DNA from: Proteles cristata cristata
Lineage: Eukaryota > Chordata > Mammalia > Carnivora > Hyaenidae
Reading direction: 5' to 3'
Length of the DNA: 64,000 bases
Assembly (NCBI GenBank): GCA_017311185.1
Contig: JAESUZ010003099.1
Span: forward strand, 248,001-312,000
Shown here: positions 31,201 through 42,020 of the stretch, piece by piece
Layout of the letters: each line of letters begins with the position of its first letter
Numbering within the stretch: the first letter of the stretch is position 1
Translations under genes and position numbers: made by a program
Notes under the pieces: model-generated
Seen by the model: only the letters and a program-made list of their open reading frames with translations
Told to the model about the DNA's origin: nothing
The model's database searches: none

Positions 31201-31465
31201 ATCTGTATTATCTGAAAGATCTGAACCAGTTGACAAATTCCACTGACAGCACGCAGGAGCCATCTTCCTCATATTCTTCTTAACATTAGAGAATAGAATT
31301 AGGAAAAAAAATCAAAACCTTTATCCAGTTTTCTGGACAAGTGAATGTTTGTCATATATTTACGAACCTTTTCTATTTCTCCTGTGAATTCTCTGTTCGT
31401 GTCCTTTGCCCATATCTGCAAAGGGATATGTGCTTTTTGTTACTGATTTGTATGAGTGTTTTTTT

Positions 31466-31916
31466 AAAAATTTTTAATGTTTTTTTTTTAATGTTTTATT
31501 TATTTCTAGGGGAGAGAGAGAGAGACAGCATGAGTAGGGGAAGGTCAGAGAGAGGGGGAGTCACAAACTGAAACAGGCTCCAGGCTCTGAGCTGGCAGTC
31601 AGCACAGAGCCTGACGCGGGGCTCAAACCCATGAACCGCGAGATCATGACCCAAGCGAAAGTCAGATGCTTAACTGACTAAGCCACCCAGGCACCCCAAT
31701 TTTTTAATGTTTTTTAAATTTATTTCTGAGAGAGAGAGACAGCGTGAGCAGGGGAGGGTCAGAGAGAGAGGGAGACACAGAATCTGAAGCAGGCTCCAGG
31801 CTCTGAGCTGGCTGTCAACACAGAGCCCAACGCAGGGGGCTCGAGCCCACCAACCATGAGATCATGACCTGAGCCAAAGTCGGACACTTAACCGACTGAG
31901 CCACCCAGGCACCCCA
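31466..31916 (-). mobile_element. carnivore tRNA-Lys SINE, A/B intermediate, tail interrupted
   Basis: The body is 31698-31916 (spacer GAGCTGGCTGTCAACACAG; head GACTGAGCCACCCAGGCACC). Its poly-A tail continues at 31466-31484 beyond a second SINE inserted in it. TGTATGAGTGTTTTTTT at 31449 and TGTATGAGTGTTTTTTT at 31917 is its TSD. Confidence 0.9.
31485..31697 (-). mobile_element. carnivore tRNA-Lys SINE, type A, nested in another SINE
   Basis: Antisense type A (GGCAGTCAGCACAGAGCC). AATTTTTAATGTTTTT on the left and AATTTTTTAATGTTTTT on the right are the TSD, taken from the A-rich tail of the surrounding SINE. It is the youngest layer of this stack. Confidence 0.93.
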
Positions 31917-31929
31917 TGTATGAGTGTTT

Positions 31930-32154
31930 TTTTTTAAAAATTGTTTTTATTACATTCTTTTATTTTGAGAGAGAGAGAGAGAGACAGAGTGCAAGTGCAG
32001 GAGGGTCAGAGAGAGAGGAGACACAGGATCTGAATCAGGTTCCAGTCTCTAAGCTGTCAGCACAGAGCTCGATGTGGAGCTCAAACCCATACGTGGTGAG
32101 ATTATAACCTGAGCCGAAGTCAGATGCTCAACAACTGAGCCACCCAGGCACCCC
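31930..32154 (-). mobile_element. carnivore tRNA-Lys SINE, type B, third in the stack
   Basis: Antisense, with spacer TAAGCTGTCAGCACAGAGCT and head ACTGAGCCACCCAGGCACCC. Its flanks TATGAGTGTTT and TATAAGAGTGTATTT derive from the same target word as its neighbour's TSD, so two independent insertions used nearly the same L1 site. Confidence 0.9.
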
Positions 32155-32243
32155 TATAAGAGTGTATTTATTGTAAAGTTTCTTTTATTATAAAACTATT
32201 ATTAGCTTTTATATCCTTTGCCTTTACCTTTTGTACGGTGTTG

Positions 32244-32446
32244 TTTTTTTAATGTTTATTTATTTTGTGCAGGGTCTGGGGAGAGCACATGGGAAGGGTG
32301 GAGCGAGAGGGAGAGCGTATCCCAAGAAGGCTCCACACTGTCAGTGCAGAGCCCAACTCAGGGCCCCATCCCACACACTGTGAGATCGAGACCTGAGCTG
32401 AAATTGAGAGTCAGATGCTTAACCTAGTGAGCCACCCAAGCACCCT
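32244..32446 (-). mobile_element. carnivore tRNA-Lys SINE, type C
   Basis: Antisense, with GGCTCCACACTGTCAGTGCA, GAGATCGAGACCTGAGCTG and head GAGCCACCCAAGCACCC. The purine tract is replaced by GGGGAGAGCACATGGGAAGG. Old by divergence. Confidence 0.87.
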
Positions 32447-32478
32447 CTGTCTGGTGGTTTTAGAAGTAAGTAAATACT

Positions 32479-32690
32479 GGGGCACCTGGGTGGCTCAGTT
32501 GGTTAAGTGTCCGACTTTGGCTCAGGTCATGATCTCACGGTTCGTGGGTTCGAGCCCCGCGTCGGGCTCTGTGCTGACAGCTCAGAGCCTGGAACCTGCT
32601 TCAGATTCTGTGTCTCCCTCTCTCTCTGACCCTTCCCTTCTCACGCTGTCTCTCTCTCTCTCTCTCTCAGAAATAAATAAAATATTTTTT
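32479..32690 (+). mobile_element. carnivore tRNA-Lys SINE, type B
   Basis: Nearly intact from GGGGCACCTGGGTGGCTCAG through B box GGTTCGAGCCCCGCG to CAGAAATAAATAAAATATTT. AGAAGTAA on both sides with partial matches beyond is the TSD. It is 32 bp from the inverted copy on its left. Confidence 0.94.
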
Positions 32691-32889
32691 AGGAAAGAAG
32701 TAACTACTTAATTTAGGTAGTGGAATCTTTTCCCCGTGGTTTCCATATAGACTCCCTAGGAGGCAGGAATGCCTTTAATTATTCCCTGTGCAGTTGGCCC
32801 TTCATGTAGCAGAAGGACGTGTCTTGGGTGTCGCATCTGGGCATAGCCCTGCCTGGGGGTCACAGCAGCCTCCTTAGAAAGGCCTGTGA
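32691..32889. other. non-coding spacer
   Basis: No repeat or gene recognised. Confidence 0.4.
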
Positions 32890-33020
32890 GGCTGCACCTG
32901 CTCTGTCCCTCCCTGCCTGCTCTCCAGCCTCACCTCTGTCACTCTCCGTCGAACCCCGTGTTTCAGCACCCCTGGCCTCCTGTCAATTCATGGAACACGC
33001 AGAGCCCGTTCCCACCCCCA
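32890..33020 (+). mobile_element. L2 LINE fragment, sense
   Basis: CTCTCCAGCCTCACCTCTGT, CACTCTCCGTCGAACCCC, CACCCCTGGCCTCCTGTCAA and GGAACACGCAGAGCCCGTTC follow the L2 3' region in sense order (TCCAGCCTCATCTC ... CCACACTGGCCTTC ... GAACACGCCAAGCTC). It is the only sense L2 recognised. Confidence 0.6.
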
Positions 33021-33539
33021 GGACTGCGGGTGCCGTTCATGTGCTTCGAACATGTGCGTGTGCACATTGAACACACACACACACACCACACACACACACA
33101 CACACACCCCTCTCCTAGCTGACTCCATCTCGTGCAGAGAGGCAGCTCCTGAGAGAGAGCCCTGGAGCGGACTGCGTGGGGTCACCTGGCTTCCCCATTC
33201 ACCGCCTCCATGTCCTGGAACGCGGTCACCTCTTCCTCACCTGTAACGTCACAGTCACCACCGGAACAGTCTTTACTAATCTCAGCGGCCTTGAGAGGAG
33301 TACAGGGGTGGGTTTATGCAGAGTTCTTAGAAATCCAGCCCATGCACAGGGGTGCACACCAGGGGTTCACTGTCACTGTCATTTGCCAGTTCTCAGTGCA
33401 CACTGCGCGGGAGGCAGTGCTGTGCTGTCCGGCCTTGGGCGTTCCCCGGGGCGTTCTCCATCCCCCAGCCTCTCTTTTTGCCCTTAAGACTATCAGTACA
33501 CAATTCTTTTGTTTTTTTGTTTTTTTTTTGGAATAATAT
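33021..33539. other. GC-richer non-coding interval with (CA)n
   Basis: Contains the CA microsatellite and possibly the diverged continuation of the L2 fragment (CATGTCCTGGAACGCGGTCA, about 33209). Several overlapping frames are open because of composition. No gene recognised. Confidence 0.45.
33071..33107. repeat. (CA)n microsatellite
   Basis: About 17 CA units with a single CCA interruption in the middle. Length polymorphism is likely. Confidence 0.93.
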
Positions 33540-33747
33540 TTTTCAGTGTTTATTTTTAAGAGGGAGAGAGAGAGAGAGACAGAGTGCAAGTGGGGGAGGG
33601 GCAGAGAGAAAGGGAGACAGAATCTGAAGCAGGCTCCAGGCCCTGATCTGTCAGCCAGAGCCTGATGCAGGGCTTGAACCCACGAACCATAAGATCATGA
33701 CCTGAACTGAGTCGGATACTTAACCGACTGAGCCACCCAGGCACCCC
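33540..33747 (-). mobile_element. carnivore tRNA-Lys SINE, type B
   Basis: Antisense, with TTTCAGTGTTTATTTTTAAG, spacer CCTGATCTGTCAGCCAGAGC and head GACTGAGCCACCCAGGCACC. CAGTACACAA and CAGTATGCAA nearby may be the decayed TSD. A T/G-rich run precedes it. Confidence 0.92.
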
Positions 33748-33984
33748 AGTATGCAAGTGGTTTTGGTTTGACTTACTTTGTCCTGTTTTCTTCTCTAGCC
33801 TGTGGCCCCCTAGGGCTAGGGGCTTAGCTGTATCCACAGTGAGGTTTCTGGTGTTTTGCGTGGAGCATTTGGAGAAAGAATGAATGCATATCAACATGTC
33901 CAACCACAAGACTGCTTAGAAATTCACCTACGTTGTATTTTGATTGCTTTATGGTTTTGTTGCACATTTTATTTTATTTTGTTT
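33748..33984. other. non-coding spacer
   Basis: No repeat recognised; short frames only. Confidence 0.4.
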
Positions 33985-34150
33985 TTGAGTTTATCTATTT
34001 TGAGAGAGTGTGCACAAGCAGGGGATGGGCAGAGAGAGAGAATCCCAAGCTGTCAGTGCAGAGCCTGATGCGGGGCTCGAACTTGTGAACTATGAGATCA
34101 TGACCTGAGCCAAAGTCAACGTTCAACCGACTGAGCCACCCAGGTGCCCC
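33985..34150 (-). mobile_element. carnivore tRNA-Lys SINE, type C, shortened
   Basis: Antisense, with GAGAATCCCAAGCTGTCAGT, GCGGGGCTCGAACTTGTGAA and head GACTGAGCCACCCAGGTGCC. The body between the purine tract and spacer is deleted. Confidence 0.88.
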
Positions 34151-34796
34151 GCAGTATTTAATCTTTTTAAAGACAGTCCAGACCCAAATTTCTTAGGGTC
34201 TCTGATGCTGTTCTTTGTTTCTTTGGTCTGTGTCTCCTTGGGTAGTCCTTTTGCAAAAAGTAAATGGAGAAACGGTTCATTGACTTGGGCCAAATTCCTC
34301 CTGCGCTTGCTGGCCCCGTAGCAGGAATGATGTTTCTGGGGTCACTTCCCATGGCCTTTGCCAACTTAGGGACCTTTTGCATTTGCTCAGTATCAAATGC
34401 TACTCAATCAGCTGCGTATTTTAGGCATTCTTGTTATAGATGTGCTGTCTCCCATTTAAAAAAAGAAAAACCTAGTAAAATCTTGAAACTTCAGCATTCC
34501 ACTGACTAAATTTACTTTTCCTTAACTGCCGCTCACATTTAGATAAGAGCCAAATATGCCTTGGTAGACCGTGTTTCCTGATTTTTGGTTTGGAAAGATT
34601 GGCCACCGTTCTTTTCCTGATTTTACCTTTCATTGTTAAAATTAATAACAAACACTACCTCGCCATTGCCATGAAACATGTATGCAGAACATTTTCATAC
34701 GGAAGAAAATGGACAGTTGAGTTTCATCTTCTGAATCAGCCCTTAATAGAGCCACTTCTAAATTTTATGTGTGTCCTGTCAAGCTTTAAAAAAAAA
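34151..34796. other. non-coding interval
   Basis: An 81-codon plus frame (34264-34509) with hydrophobic stretches has no recognised family. No splice-site pair supports it. No repeat recognised. Confidence 0.4.
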
Positions 34797-35011
34797 ATTT
34801 TTTTTTTAAATCTATTTATAGTTGAGAGACCAAGCGCAAGCAGGGGAGGGGCAGAGAGAGGGAGACACAAAATCCGAAGCAGGCTCCAGGCTCCGAGCTG
34901 TCAGCAGAGCCCAATCCAGGGCTTGAACCCTGGATGACCCTGGATGTCATGTGAGATCATGACCTGATCCGAAGTCGGATGCTCAACCAACTGAGCCACC
35001 CAGGCGCCCCC
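34797..35011 (-). mobile_element. carnivore tRNA-Lys SINE, type B, with short tandem duplication
   Basis: Antisense; the B-box side contains CCCTGGATGACCCTGGATGT, a tandem duplication of CCTGGATG not seen in other copies. The head is ACTGAGCCACCCAGGCGCCC. Confidence 0.91.
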
Positions 35012-36407
35012 AGGATTTTTTTATGCTTCGTAAATATGTTCGATCTTTGCACATTCACACAGACACACACACTCTCTCTCCGCCCCCCCTCCCCCCCCAT
35101 CCCCTGCAAATACTTGCACGCCTTTTCTGAACAATATCAGGAACCCACTTTCTTACATACATCAATGGGCTTCAAAAACACTTGAAGCCTTTGTTTTCTA
35201 GCTGGCAGCATGTTCGAGAAATTACTAATTGATCTTTTCCCAGGGCTTTAATCACCAGGTCCTGCTTAGTTTGTGTGAGTCACTGGAGGTAATCTTCCAG
35301 AGGGCAGGGGTCCGGACTCCCTCAGGAATGTGCTATCATCTGATAATGACTTCCTTCTCTTTGTAAAAGAAGAAATAGAGACTTAGAAGGGAAGCCAATG
35401 GGGTTGGGAAGGAGAAATTCTCCTTCCACGGGAATGAACATTAAGCGAAAATGTTTCCCTGGGTGATAGAACATGCTGTAAGCTGATTTCTGGGGAAAGA
35501 GGCTCACAGATTGGGGTGTTCCGCATTCTAAAATTTCTCACCACTGTTTTGTTCTCTTCTGCCTTTTTTTGGGGGGGGGTTGTGAGAATAGAAGGCAGTG
35601 TAGACCTCTGCCCTTCACAGGGGCAGGAGGCGAGCCGCTGACCGCCCGGCCTCTGATCTATGGCACGGCACCCCGGAGAGCTGGAGGGGTTTCTGTAAGT
35701 GATGGGGACCCCGGGCTCGGGCAGGGGACCCCTGCCGGGGGTTTGCTCCGTGCCCACCTTAATGGCACCAGAGAGGCAAGTTTCATTGCTTAGGGGGACA
35801 ATTTATGGCCATGGGCTTATCTCCTTGTTTTCACTCTTTATGTTTTTCTGCCCCTTAATAAAATGTGAAGTCACAAAGCAATTAAACAGGAGTGTAGTTT
35901 TCAGGCAGGAGGTGGAGAGAGGCTAACTGAGGGAAAGGCTAACATGATTGACAGAGGCTGACTCGAGATTTACATTGGGAATAACTCGTTCTTCAAAACT
36001 TTCTTCATTTCCTGGTGGGAAGTATGGGGTAAATCATCGACCAGGAGAATGGATGATTAAAAGTGCAGGAGTTATGATTTCTTTTCGACTTTGTAAGTCT
36101 CTAAATCTAAACCTTAACGTGGAGTTCTCATTTTAGGAACTCTCGAGGAAGTGATAGAAACCACTCGGCCCAGGATTGAGGTGAAGCAGAAACACTGTAA
36201 AATCTCTCACTTTGCTAATAAGCTCGCACTTGTTTATATTTTATGAAATGTCTTAAGATCCAATGAAATGAAGTAGAGGATTCACGAGCCTTTTCCTTTT
36301 TTCTTTCCGTCGACTCAGATCCACAAGGATAGAAATTTTTGGATATTTAAAAATATCGAATGGGGTTTCAACGGTCAATGTCTAGAGTTTTTTAAATAGC
36401 GTTAGTA
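35012..36407. other. non-coding interval, 1.4 kb, one GC-rich pseudo-exon
   Basis: Segment 35621-35694 follows ACCTCTGCCCTTCACAG and precedes GTAAGT. One frame is open through its 74 nt (GGEPLTARPLIYGTAPRRAG in the middle), but the exon end TTTCT before the donor is atypical and no family is recognised. C/T and G runs at 35077-35103 and 35567-35579 are simple sequence. No transposon recognised. Confidence 0.4.
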
Positions 36408-36637
36408 GGGGCGCCTGGGTGGCTCAGTCGGTTAAGCGTCCGACTTCGGCTTAGGTCAACATCAGGTCATGATCTTGCAGTTTGTGGGTTCGCGCCCCGC
36501 ATCGGACTCTGTGCTGACAGCTGGGAGCCTGGAGCCTGCTTCAGATTCTGTGTCTCCCTCCCTCTCTCTGCCCCTCCCCTGGTTGCGCACACTCTTTCTC
36601 TCTCTCTCTCTCAAAAATAAATAAACATTAAAAAAAT
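36408..36637 (+). mobile_element. carnivore tRNA-Lys SINE, type B, with 14-bp insertion
   Basis: GGGGCGCCTGGGTGGCTCAG is intact. Between the boxes GCTTAGGTCAACATCAGGTC shows a partial duplication of the AGGTCATGATC region. It ends CAAAAATAAATAAACATTAA. Confidence 0.93.
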
Positions 36638-37744
36638 GGCATTCCTAATACTTAATCATGACATTTAAACTGAGGAAGAACGTAGATAATTGAACACAAA
36701 AATATGGAGAGTTGAGATGCCCAGCGCCTTTATCCCAGCCGCCTCCAACATATAAAAGAAACACTTTTGATTTAGCCACTTTGTATTGCTGATGACCTGT
36801 TTATTCTAACAAGAGACTGGACAAGTAAAGATACATGAGTTGAAGTTGGCCTTCTTATTCCAGAAACAATTGGACTGTAAGAAGTTTTGAAAAGCTGCTT
36901 TTTGATCGGAAGTTCTCTTGTTTCGTAATAACCCCATTGAAGTGGTCAAAGCAAATAGCTTCAATTACAGGGCAGTCCTTGCTCCCTATTGAGAGAGAGT
37001 AATATGACTCAGAGTTAATTTCTAGGAGCCAGAAAATGAAGGGCCGAAGGAGCTGCACTTTTTCTGGTGTGAATTCCTCTTGCCGGGAAGTCTCTCGCAA
37101 GCGGAGAATTCTCACCTTCATGGGAGCAATCCTAGCCTCCCCCCCACCCCCACCCCCATCACCGCACAAAGAATGGGAGCTGAGAATGTACCGCACAGCC
37201 ATCGCGGTGCTGCTGAAGGTGCGCCTCCTGAGAGAGGATGCCCAGGAGGATTTGTGCGGAGGGAGCCGGGAAATAAATGTACCTTTCCAGAGCTTGATAA
37301 AATGGTAACACACGGCTTTTTAAAACCAGCTCAGTAAATCTTCTCCAAGTCCCTGCCCCGGGTCCTGTGTGTGGGCTGTGGAGCAGCGGGAGTTCACTTT
37401 CAGTCCCTGTAAATAAAGGAGGCGGTGGGACCTCTCTGGACGTCCCTCTGTGTCCGTCTCTGACTCGGGGCTGATTCTCAGGCACTGGGTCATTTTGCGG
37501 CCCCAGGGCAGGTGCTTGTTAACAGCCGTCCCCTTTGTATGGGTCATTGCCCCAGTGACAGTCCTTTATCCAGAGTGGGGGGGCGGGGGGGAAGGGGGTG
37601 TCTGGATGCAGAAAACGCCCATCTACACCAGTGTCACAAACTCTTCCAGAGGAAGGTCACTCACTGGGGATTTAGTGTTTGGATCTTACCTGTGTATTAT
37701 TTCTTTCCAACTACATTTGTTTTTAATGACTTGAAATGTTCATA
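36638..37744. other. non-coding interval with overlapping frames
   Basis: A 152-codon minus frame (36855-37313) and plus frames at 37036-37337 overlap across a CCCCCACCCCCACCCCCATC run. The plus reading KEWELRMYRTAIAVLLKVRL looks protein-like, but no acceptor/donor pair or family supports it. A GC-rich G-run lies at 37577-37597. Confidence 0.4.
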
Positions 37745-39655
37745 ACAGAAAAGTGAATAATTTCAAAATGAACAGGGGCACCTGACTCTTGGTTTCAGCT
37801 CAGGTCACGGTCTCACGGTTCGTGACTTTGAGCCCCATGTCGGGCACTGCGCCGCAGCTCAGAGCCTCCTTGGAAATCTGTCTCTTCCTCTCTTTCTGCC
37901 CCTCCCCGGCTCTTGCGCTCTCCCTCTCTCTTAGAATAAATAAACTTAAAAAAATAAAAATAAAAATGAACAATTCAGTGGCATTTTAGTACATTCACAG
38001 TGTCGTATAGCTGTCTTCTCTATCTAGTTTGAAACCATTTTTATTACCCCAAGAGGAAACCATGTACCCATTAAGCAGTAACTCCCTTTTCCCCCTCCGT
38101 CAGCCTCTGGCAACCATTCATCTGATTTCTCTTTGAATTGACTGATTCTGGATGTGTCCTGTAAATGGGATCATGTAATATGAGACCTTTTGGGTCTGGC
38201 TTCTTTCACATAGCATGTTCTCAAGACTCATCCATGCTGTAGCATGTGGCTGAATAGCATTCTGTTGTATGGACACGCCAGTCTTTTTTATTCCTTCATC
38301 TGATGGACATTTGGGTTTCCCCCACCTTGTGATTGCTGTGAAATGTGGCCATGAACATGGGTATATAAGCATTTGGGTCCCTGTTTTCCATTCTTTTAAG
38401 TATAAATCTAGAGGTGGAGTTGCTAGGTCATATGCTAATTGTATTTAACTTTTTTGAAAAACCGTCAAACTGTTTTCCCACCATGTACATTCCCACCAAC
38501 AGTGTATAACTTTCACTTGGTCTACATCTTTACCAACACATGCTGTTTTTCCTTCTTTTTCCTTATTGTAGCCATCCTTAGGAATAGGAAGTAGCACTTC
38601 ATTGTGGTTTTGATTTGCATTTCCCCAATGACAAATGACATTGGTCATCTTTTCCTGTGCTTACTGACCATTTGTACATCTTCTTTGGAGAAATGTCCGT
38701 TCAGATCCTTGGCCCATTTTTAGATTGCTCTGTCTTTAAAATAAATTGGGTTGTCTTTTTGTTGTTGAGTTGTAAGAGCTCTTTATATATTGTGGATACC
38801 AGACCCTTGTCAGAATCATGATTTGCAGATATTTTTTCCCATTCTTGTCTTCTCTCTCTCTTGCTGATGTCCTTTGACACACACACGTTTTTATGTTTTG
38901 ATGATGTTCAAGTGATTTTTTTTTCTGTTGCTCATTCCGACTTCCTGACCCCTATGTTTTCTTCTAAGAATTTTATATTTTTCTCTCTAAATTTATTCTG
39001 TTAATCCGTTTTGATGTCATTTTTATAAGGTAAGAGGTCAGAGTCCAACTTGATTCTCTTGTATGTATCTAGTTCCATTTATTGAAGGGATTCTCTGTCC
39101 CCCATTGAGGGGCCTTTAAAAAAATGAATTGATCATATCGGGTTTATTTTTGGACCCTGTAGATTTTTTCCACTAGTCTGTATGTCTTTCCTTGCACCCC
39201 TTTTATACTGTTATGATTACTATAGCTTTGTAGTGTTGATATTGGGAAAGGTGAATCTACCAACTTTGTTGTTTTTCAGTATCTCTTTGGATAGGCAAGG
39301 CCCCTTGCAGTTCCATATGAATTTAAGGATCAGCTTTTCTATTTCTGCCAAAAAAAAAGAAAAAAAAGAAAAAAGACTTGTTAGAATTTTGGTAGGGATT
39401 GCACAGAATCTGTAGGTGACTTTTGGTAGTATTGTCATCTTGACAATATTGTCTTCGAATTCATGAACATATGTTGTCTTGCTGTTTAGTAATATCTGTC
39501 CTAACTTATATCAGCACTGTTATATAGTTTCAGGGTACAAGTATTTTGCCTCCATTAAATTATTCTTAGGTATTTTATTCTTTGGATGCAGTTGCAAACG
39601 CAGTTGTCTCTTTGATTTCTTTTTCAGATTGTTCCTGGTAACACAACTGCCTCTA
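37745..39655 (-). mobile_element. old L1 LINE: ORF2 3' end and 3' UTR, antisense
   Basis: Minus-strand translation shows ORF2 C-terminal pieces ([20 protein letters not shown] at 39220-39438; YKELLQLNNKKT at 38701-38886). 3' UTR landmarks include CAATTCAGTGGCATTTTAGT, GGCTGAATAGCATTCTGTTG and TCCCACCAACAGTGTATAAC. It is more diverged than the L1 at 28.9-31.2 kb and has an A-rich insertion (AAAAAAAAGAAAAAAAAGAA) near 39351. It is immobile. A SINE interrupts its 3' end. Confidence 0.85.
37775..37962 (+). mobile_element. carnivore tRNA-Lys SINE, head-deleted, inside L1
   Basis: GGGGCACCTGACTCTTGGTT shows that about 25 bp spanning the A box are missing. The B-box region is also altered (GTGACTTTGAGCCCC). 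AAAATGAACA at 37765-37774 and 37963-37972 is the TSD, in the L1 3' UTR. Confidence 0.88.
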
Positions 39656-39699
39656 TGTTATTTTTATTTAAAAAAAAATATTGTAAGCTAAAACATTTC

Positions 39700-40380
39700 T
39701 TCTGGTTATTTTAAAAATGAAGTAAGAACCACACAATCCCTCCATATATTCCTGTTAAATCTTGATGGACATCCTTCCATATATTTTCTGTACATATACA
39801 TGCAAATAAACTTTCTTCATTTGAGTAGACTCATGATATACTTTGTCTACATTTTAACTTAAATATAGAAGAGGAGTATCTTTCTATGTCAGTACGTCTA
39901 GATTTGAATTTTTCCTTTCAAATGCTGCAGAGTGTCCTGTTGTACAGATGTTCCATACATTAAGAGAGTTCTTGTAATTTTTTAAATACTTGTTTATTTT
40001 TGAGAGGGAGAGAGAGCATAAGCAGGGGAGAGGCAGAGAGAGAGGGAGATGCAGAATCTGAAGCAGGCTCCAGGCTCTGAGCTGTCAGCATAGAGCCTCA
40101 TGCGGGGCTTGAACCCACAAACCATGAGATCATGATCTGAGACAGATGTTTAACCAACTAAGCCACCCAGGTGCCCCAAGACTGTTTTTTTTCATGAGCA
40201 TTTGGCATGATGTCAGTCTTTTCTATTATGAACAATGCAACAATTAAGTCTTATACCTGTATCAATAAATACTTGTGTCAGTATGTCTTGAAGGTCATTG
40301 CCCATAAGTAGAATTGCTGAGACAAAAAATAGGCACATAATATCTATTGGTGGACAGTCACATATTTTGTTTTTGTATTT
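39700..40380 (-). mobile_element. old L1 (L1ME-like) 3' UTR, antisense, split by SINE
   Basis: Left part: TATCTTTCTATGTCAGTACG and CTGCAGAGTGTCCTGTTGTA. Right part: TTCTATTATGAACAATGCAA and CCATAAGTAGAATTGCTGAG. These correspond to reverse-complemented L1ME (CTTTCCATGTCAGTAC ... TTACAAACAATGCTGCAA ... AGAAGTGGAATTGCTG). Confidence 0.6.
39978..40177 (-). mobile_element. carnivore tRNA-Lys SINE, type B, inside L1
   Basis: Antisense; a short deletion removes the GACCTGAGCCAAAGTC part (ATCATGATCTGAGACAGATG). The head is AACTAAGCCACCCAGGTGCC. No clear TSD. Confidence 0.91.
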
Positions 40381-41046
40381 GTTTTCTTTAAGTGTTTATT
40401 ATGGGCATAGATGCTACCTACTCTTATCTAAGAACATCACAGTGAGTAGTTAAATGCTTTGGAAAAAAATGTGAAAATGAGGGTGTGTCTAACCGTTCTT
40501 TCTAGTGCAACATAGTAACCTATAATCTAAATAAAAGGTAAATAATAAAATCCTTTTGGGTATGGGCTATGTAAACAAGGTGTTTTTAAATGCGTTGTTA
40601 GCCCAACTTACTGTTGTTAGGCGAGAAAGCAACTGGTACCACATATGTGCCTCCGGCTTTTCTCTCCCCTGCGGTACACCCCACCCCACTCCTAACCTAT
40701 CTTTCATTATCCACAACCCCCCCACCCCCCGCAGTTGCTGGCAATCACTCCAAAAGATCTTTTGCTTGTTGACAGATACTGTGAACACCCAATGTTCTCT
40801 TTTTTTGGCATCATCCAAGAAAGACCAGCTTGAGAATTTGCTCACGTGTTCTGAAGGTGAAGACTTTGTCTGGTTCAAGGCTAACTGAAAAGTACAGCGA
40901 ACCCCCAGAAGGCAGACCATATAGTGTCACCCTGATCTTCTGTGTCTGAGTCTCTCTTCTCACACCTTTCTGTGCTGTTCTGTGGTTAACTGAGAACAGC
41001 AGAGGAAAATACTTTTGTAAAAGCCCCAAAGAAACAGAAGTCAAAT
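40381..41046. other. non-coding interval
   Basis: Overlapping plus and minus frames (40556-40888, 40567-40920) cover the same bases, with C-rich sequence at 40679-40735. No family or splice pair supports coding. No repeat recognised. Confidence 0.4.
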
Positions 41047-41280
41047 AACGGCACCTGGGTGCCTCAGTCTTAAGCATCCGACTTAGCACAGGTCATGATC
41101 TCATGGTTCGTGGGTTCGAGCTCCGTATCTGGCTTTGTGCCAACAGCTCAGAGCCTGGAGCCTGCTTTAGATTCTATGTCTCCCTCTCTCTCTGTCCCTC
41201 CCCTGCTCATTGCTCATACTCACTCGCTCTCTCTTTCTCTCTCAAAATTAAAATAAACATTAAAAAACTTTTTAGAAAAA
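41047..41280 (+). mobile_element. carnivore tRNA-Lys SINE, type B, perfect short TSD
   Basis: GGCACCTGGGTGCCTCAGTC lacks the GGTTAAG link, and ACTTAGCACAGGTCATGATC shows a second small deletion. AGAAGTCAAAT is identical at 41036-41046 and 41281-41291. Confidence 0.92.
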
Positions 41281-41682
41281 AGAAGTCAAATGGAAGCGAG
41301 GCATAAGAGTAACCTCAGTTGCTTTCCTTTTCTGTTTTTTAAAAAGTTTTTTAATTTTGAAATAACTTTAGACTTAGAGAAAAGTTGCAAAGTTAGTACA
41401 GAGTTCACATGTACCCTTCAGCCAGCTTCTTTGAATGTGAGTACAACCATAGTATACGATGAGAATCAGGAGATTTAAATTGTTACACTACTGTAGCCAC
41501 GCTATAGGCTTCATTAGCTTCCCACCCAATTTTCCCCTCATGTCCTTTTTCTTTTCTAGGATTTAGTCCAGGATCCACATTGGATTTATTTGTTCTGCCC
41601 CCTTAGATTTCTACAGTTTGTCAGTCTTCCCCTCTTTTTCGTGGTCTTGATAGTTTTGAACAGTACTGGTCAGTTATTATCA

Positions 41683-41870
41683 GTTTTTTAATGTTTATTT
41701 TGGAAGGAGAGACAGAGAGCAGGTGGGGGAGGGTCACAGAGAGAGGGGGAGACACAGAATCCAAAGCAGCCTCCTGGCTGTGAGATATCAGGGCTTGAAC
41801 TCACAAACCATGAGATCATGACATGAACTGAAGTCAGATGCTTAACTAACTGAGCCACCCAGGTGCCCCC
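41683..41870 (-). mobile_element. carnivore tRNA-Lys SINE, type B, spacer deleted, inside L1
   Basis: Antisense, with TTTTTTAATGTTTATTTTGG, CTGTGAGATATCAGGGCTTG where the GTCAGCACAGAGCCC spacer should be, and head AACTGAGCCACCCAGGTGCC. Confidence 0.9.
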
Positions 41871-42020
41871 GGTAATTGTGTTGAATGAAATTTCCTGAAT
41901 TTGGGGGTTTTTCTGACATTTTCTAATATTTGCTTGTAAGGCTATGCATTTGGGGGAAGAATACCACACAAGTGATGCTGTGTCCTTTTCAGAGAGTGGT
42001 TGCTTGATGTCACTTTTTCT

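Larger units (their letters stand above)
31290..32235 (-). mobile_element. old L1 3' fragment, antisense, split by three SINEs
   Basis: Left part (31290-31465): CTCTGTTCGTGTCCTTTGCC and TTGTTACTGATTTGTATGAG. Right part (32155-32235): TAAGAGTGTATTTATTG. These correspond to reverse-complemented L1M sequence (TTCGTGTCCTTTGCCC ... TTATTGATTTGTAAGAGCTC). The three SINEs at 31466-32154 lie between them. Confidence 0.6.

Noticed and set aside
31449..32165. Regularly spaced repeats that might suggest a CRISPR-like array
   Set aside because: The units are about 220-bp SINEs with A/T tails and TSDs; there are no short spacers and the genome is mammalian.
36855..37313. 152-codon minus-strand frame and overlapping plus frames
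   Set aside because: They cross a C/A simple run, overlap on both strands and match no family I know.
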